A DNA stretch of 42,436 nt from Granulicella sp. (GTDB lineage Bacteria > Acidobacteriota > Terriglobia > Terriglobales > Acidobacteriaceae). The stretch spans positions 6,749-49,184 of the forward strand of contig PLOU01000157.1 in assembly GCA_003142235.1 (NCBI GenBank). The letters run 5' to 3'. Shown here one piece after another: positions 39,391 through 42,436 of the stretch. How positions within the stretch are numbered: the first letter of the stretch is position 1; each line of letters begins with the position of its first letter. The position numbers were made by a program, and so were the translations under genes. The notes below the pieces were generated by a model. That model was not told the origin of the DNA. It was given only the letters and a program-made list of their open reading frames with translations, and ran no database searches.

Positions 39391-41286
39391 ATGAGCATGG
39401 AAGAGCTGTTGAGCGGGATTGAGTCTCCGGCGGATGTGAAGCGGCTGACCATTCCGCAACTGACTCAACTTGCCGAAGAGATTCGCGAGCGGCTGATTCT
39501 TGGTGTCGCCAAGACCGGCGGGCACCTTGGCCCCAACCTGGGTGTGGTGGAGTTGACGCTGGCGCTGCACTACGTCTTCGACACGCCGCGCGACAGCTTC
39601 GTCTTCGACGTGAGCCACCAGGCGTATGTCCACAAGATGCTCACCGGGCGCAACCGCCGCTTCGAGACCATCCGCCAGCCGGGCGGGCTGAACGGTTTCA
39701 TGCTGCGCACCGAGAGCGAGCACGACAGCTACGGCGCGGGCCACGCGGGCACGGCGCTCAGCGCGGCGCTGGGCATGGCCGTGGCGCGCGATATGTCGGG
39801 CGGCAAGGAGCACATCGTCGCGCTCTGCGGAGATGCGGCGTTCACCAACGGCATCTCCTTCGAGGCGCTGAACAATATCGCCGCGCAGACCCGGCGGCTG
39901 ATCGTTGTGCTGAACGACAATGCCTGGTCGATCGACAAGAATGTCGGTGCGATCGCGCAGTACTTCCACAAGATGGTGACCAACCCGACGCTGGCCGCCA
40001 TGCACGACCGTGCGGCCACGATGCTGGAGCGCTTCGGCGGCAAGGCCGTGCGGCAGATGGCGCGCAAGGCGGAAGAGGCGGCCAAGGGGCTGATCGGCCC
40101 AGGAATGCTCTTCGAGGAGTTCGGCCTCAGCTATTACGGGCCGGTGGACGGCCACAACCTGCCCCTGCTGATCGAGACATTCAAGTTCCTGAAGCAGCAG
40201 AACAAGCCGGTGCTGCTGCACGCGATTACCCAGAAGGGGCGCGGCTTCCAGCCCGCGGAGGAGAAGCAGAAGAAGTTTCACGGGCTGGGGCCGTACGATC
40301 CGGAGACGGGCGAGACCAAGTCAGCCGGGCAGAAGACTTATTCGGAGGTCTTTGCCGAGACGCTCTGCAAACTGGCCGACGGCAACGACAAGATCGTGGC
40401 CATTACGGCGGCCATGCCCAGCGGCACCGGGCTCGACCTCTTCCGTCCGAAGCACCCAACGCGCTACTTCGATGTGGGCATTGCGGAGGCGCACGCCGTG
40501 ATCTTCGCGGCGGGTATGGCGACCAAGGGATACAAGCCCTTCTGCGCCATCTACTCGACGTTTTTGCAGCGCGCGTTCGATCCCATTGTGCATGACGTGT
40601 GCCTGCAGAACCTTCCGGTGGTCTTCTGCATGGACCGCGGCGGCTTGTCCAGCGACGATGGGCCGACCCACCACGGGCTCTTCGACATCAGCTATCTGCG
40701 CAGCCTGCCCAACATCGTCCACATGGTTCCCAAGGACGAGGACGAGCTGGCAGACATGATGTTCACAGCGATGCTGCACGACGGGCCGGTGGCCATCCGA
40801 TACCCGAGGGGCGCGGGGCCGGGCGTGCCGGTGAAGGCGCAGCCAGTGGCGCTGGAGATCGGCGTGGCTGAGGTGATTCAGGACGGGCAGGACGTGGCGA
40901 TCTTCGGCCTTGGCGCAATGCTTCCCGAGGCCGTGCGGTTGGCCGCGATGCTGCGGCGCGAGGGATTTTCGGCCGCGGTCGTCAATCCGCGCTTCGCCAA
41001 GCCCATCGACCGCCGGTGCGTGGCCCAGTACGCGCGCCGCTGCGGGCTGCTGGTGACGCTGGAGGACCATGTGCTGGCGGGCGGCTTCGGCTCGGCGGTG
41101 CTGGAGACGCTCAGCGAGCTGGAACTCGACGTGCCGGTGGTGCGCATTGGCTGGCCCGACCGCTTCATTGAGCACGGCAAGCTGGAGCAGTTGCGCCAGA
41201 AGTACGGCCTGACCGCGGAGGCCGCGCTGGAGAAGGCGCGGCCCCACCTCGCCGCGATGGAGAGCAGCCGCATGGCGCTGCGATAG
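39391..41286 (+). CDS. dxs: 1-deoxy-D-xylulose-5-phosphate synthase (variant subfamily)
   Basis: TGGHLGPNLGVVELTLALHYVFDTPRDSFVFDVSHQAYVHKMLTGR; DVGIAEAHAVIFAAGMA; DGPTHHGLFDISYLR; AIRYPRG. Confidence 0.85.
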   Translation: MSMEELLSGIESPADVKRLTIPQLTQLAEEIRERLILGVAKTGGHLGPNLGVVELTLALHYVFDTPRDSFVFDVSHQAYVHKMLTGRNRRFETIRQPGGLNGFMLRTESEHDSYGAGHAGTALSAALGMAVARDMSGGKEHIVALCGDAAFTNGISFEALNNIAAQTRRLIVVLNDNAWSIDKNVGAIAQYFHKMVTNPTLAAMHDRAATMLERFGGKAVRQMARKAEEAAKGLIGPGMLFEEFGLSYYGPVDGHNLPLLIETFKFLKQQNKPVLLHAITQKGRGFQPAEEKQKKFHGLGPYDPETGETKSAGQKTYSEVFAETLCKLADGNDKIVAITAAMPSGTGLDLFRPKHPTRYFDVGIAEAHAVIFAAGMATKGYKPFCAIYSTFLQRAFDPIVHDVCLQNLPVVFCMDRGGLSSDDGPTHHGLFDISYLRSLPNIVHMVPKDEDELADMMFTAMLHDGPVAIRYPRGAGPGVPVKAQPVALEIGVAEVIQDGQDVAIFGLGAMLPEAVRLAAMLRREGFSAAVVNPRFAKPIDRRCVAQYARRCGLLVTLEDHVLAGGFGSAVLETLSELELDVPVVRIGWPDRFIEHGKLEQLRQKYGLTAEAALEKARPHLAAMESSRMALR

Positions 41287-41322
41287 GGTTTCAGCGGCAC
41301 CCGGCACCACGTTGAGGATTGT

Positions 41323-42075
41323 CTATCGCTTGATGATTTTAGCCAGACGGGGGTCCTTCCAGAGCGGGACAAACTCCGGGTCGGTATACACTTTGGCCAG
41401 ATCGGGATAGTGGCCCTCTTTGGCTCTTTGCAGATACTCCAGGGCACCTTCGAGGTTGCCGCGCTTGGCATACGTTTTGGCAATGATGTAGGCAGCGCGC
41501 GCGCGCTGTTCCGGCGTACTGACCCGCGCCAGGGTCCCATTCTCGCTGTCGCTCAGGACATCGGCGTCCAGTTCGAGGGCCCGCGTGTATTCCGTCATGG
41601 CGCGATCTGTCTCATGCAGACCGATCCAGGCTTCCGCCAGGTTGATGTGGGTAGGGGCTTCCGGCTCATCCAGAGCCAGCGCCTGTTTTAAGTAGCCAAC
41701 GGCAAGTTTGTACTTCCGGTCCAGGCAGGCTGTGGCCCCAAGGTTGTTCAGCGCAACAGCGTCCTGGGGGTTGTATTTCACGGCACGTCCAAAGTATTTG
41801 TGCGCAGCACCCAGGTCGCCCAACTTGAGTTCGGCCACGCCCAGCTTGTTATAGAGATCGGCATTCTGACGGTCGACGCGCAGGGCCGTGAGATAGTAGG
41901 AAGCGGCCAGCGCATTATCGTCGTGAGCGCGCGCCAAGTCTCCTTTCTCCTCAGCCGCTTTGGCGTTTGCAAGCTTGTCCGTCCTGGCCACGTTGGGGAG
42001 GGGGTCCGTCCTTCCATATGGGGCTGCGCAAATCAGCAGGCCCGCCGCCATGAGCATCATCACCAGTTTTTTCAT
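41323..42075 (-). CDS. TPR-repeat protein with signal peptide
   Basis: MKKLVMMLMAAGLLICAAPYG; repeated TPR units (ADLYNKLGVAELKLGDLGAAHKYFGRAVKYNPQDAVALNNLG...). Confidence 0.85.
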   Translation of the reverse strand: MKKLVMMLMAAGLLICAAPYGRTDPLPNVARTDKLANAKAAEEKGDLARAHDDNALAASYYLTALRVDRQNADLYNKLGVAELKLGDLGAAHKYFGRAVKYNPQDAVALNNLGATACLDRKYKLAVGYLKQALALDEPEAPTHINLAEAWIGLHETDRAMTEYTRALELDADVLSDSENGTLARVSTPEQRARAAYIIAKTYAKRGNLEGALEYLQRAKEGHYPDLAKVYTDPEFVPLWKDPRLAKIIKR

Positions 42076-42251
42076 CGGTCACCTCCTCTGCGAAGGGGCA
42101 TTTCATGGAAGGCGGCGATTGCACCTGCCGTCTCCGGCGATCCGGAAGCTATGACGCGGCTGTCGAGCGCTTGGTTGTATTGACAACCGCGAGCGGCACT
42201 CGTCAACTGGTAGTGGCGCACATTGCAGATGGGGGCGCGGCGTCGAAGCGT

Positions 42252-42436
42252 ATGAGTGGGATCCAGATTGATGAGACGGGCACGGCCAGCGAGCACAAGT
42301 CTGGCGCAGTTCACAAGCGCGTCGCGCGGCACCACGACAGCGGCCTGCTACTGATCGGCCTGTTCAAGCTGGCCGAGGCGGTCTTCTTCTTCCTGGTCGG
42401 CGCGGGAGCTATCCACTTTATCCACCGCGACCTGGG
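42252..42436 (+). CDS. N-terminus of DUF2127-like membrane protein, truncated by window end
   Basis: Own translation of open frame: MSGIQIDETGTASEHKSGAVHKRVARHHDSGLLLIGLFKLAEAVFFFLVGAGAIHFIHRDL. Confidence 0.6.
   Translation, partial: MSGIQIDETGTASEHKSGAVHKRVARHHDSGLLLIGLFKLAEAVFFFLVGAGAIHFIHRDL

Overview
GC-rich bacterial chromosomal window. Gene content and dispersed repeats look like Acidobacteriota (Terriglobia-like), but this is inference and no search was run. The minus strand from ~1.0 to 14.0 kb carries a complex I operon in the order nuoA-B-C-D-I-H-J-K-L-M-M'-N. It has no nuoE/F/G, two consecutive nuoM-type genes, and a NuoL whose C-terminal region looks longer than usual, matching the published '2M' complex I architecture. 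Divergent from nuoA, across a 123-bp intergenic region with a CRP/FNR-like palindrome, lie nifJ (pyruvate:ferredoxin oxidoreductase) and an overlapping dihydroorotate-dehydrogenase-like gene that lacks the SCPN cysteine. The best candidate system here is therefore a ferredoxin-linked, NADH-module-less, double-NuoM complex I beside a PFOR. Repeat or palindromic elements occupy every long junction of the nuo operon, including the place where nuoEFG would normally sit. The rest is mostly housekeeping or accessory: a giant GH13-like protein, ChbG/HpnK deacetylase, LpxD, a lipoprotein-like beta-propeller candidate, homocysteine methyltransferase-MTHFR fusion, XseB, polyprenyl synthase, YajQ, TatD, two Tat-type cupins, GspF/PilC, a flavoprotein, an octapeptide-repeat protein, a PAS histidine kinase, a DXS-like enzyme, a TPR protein and a truncated DUF2127-like gene. 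Several proteins have low-complexity insertions, and heptanucleotide tandem repeats occur in intergenic DNA. No rRNA, tRNA, CRISPR array or transposase was recognised.
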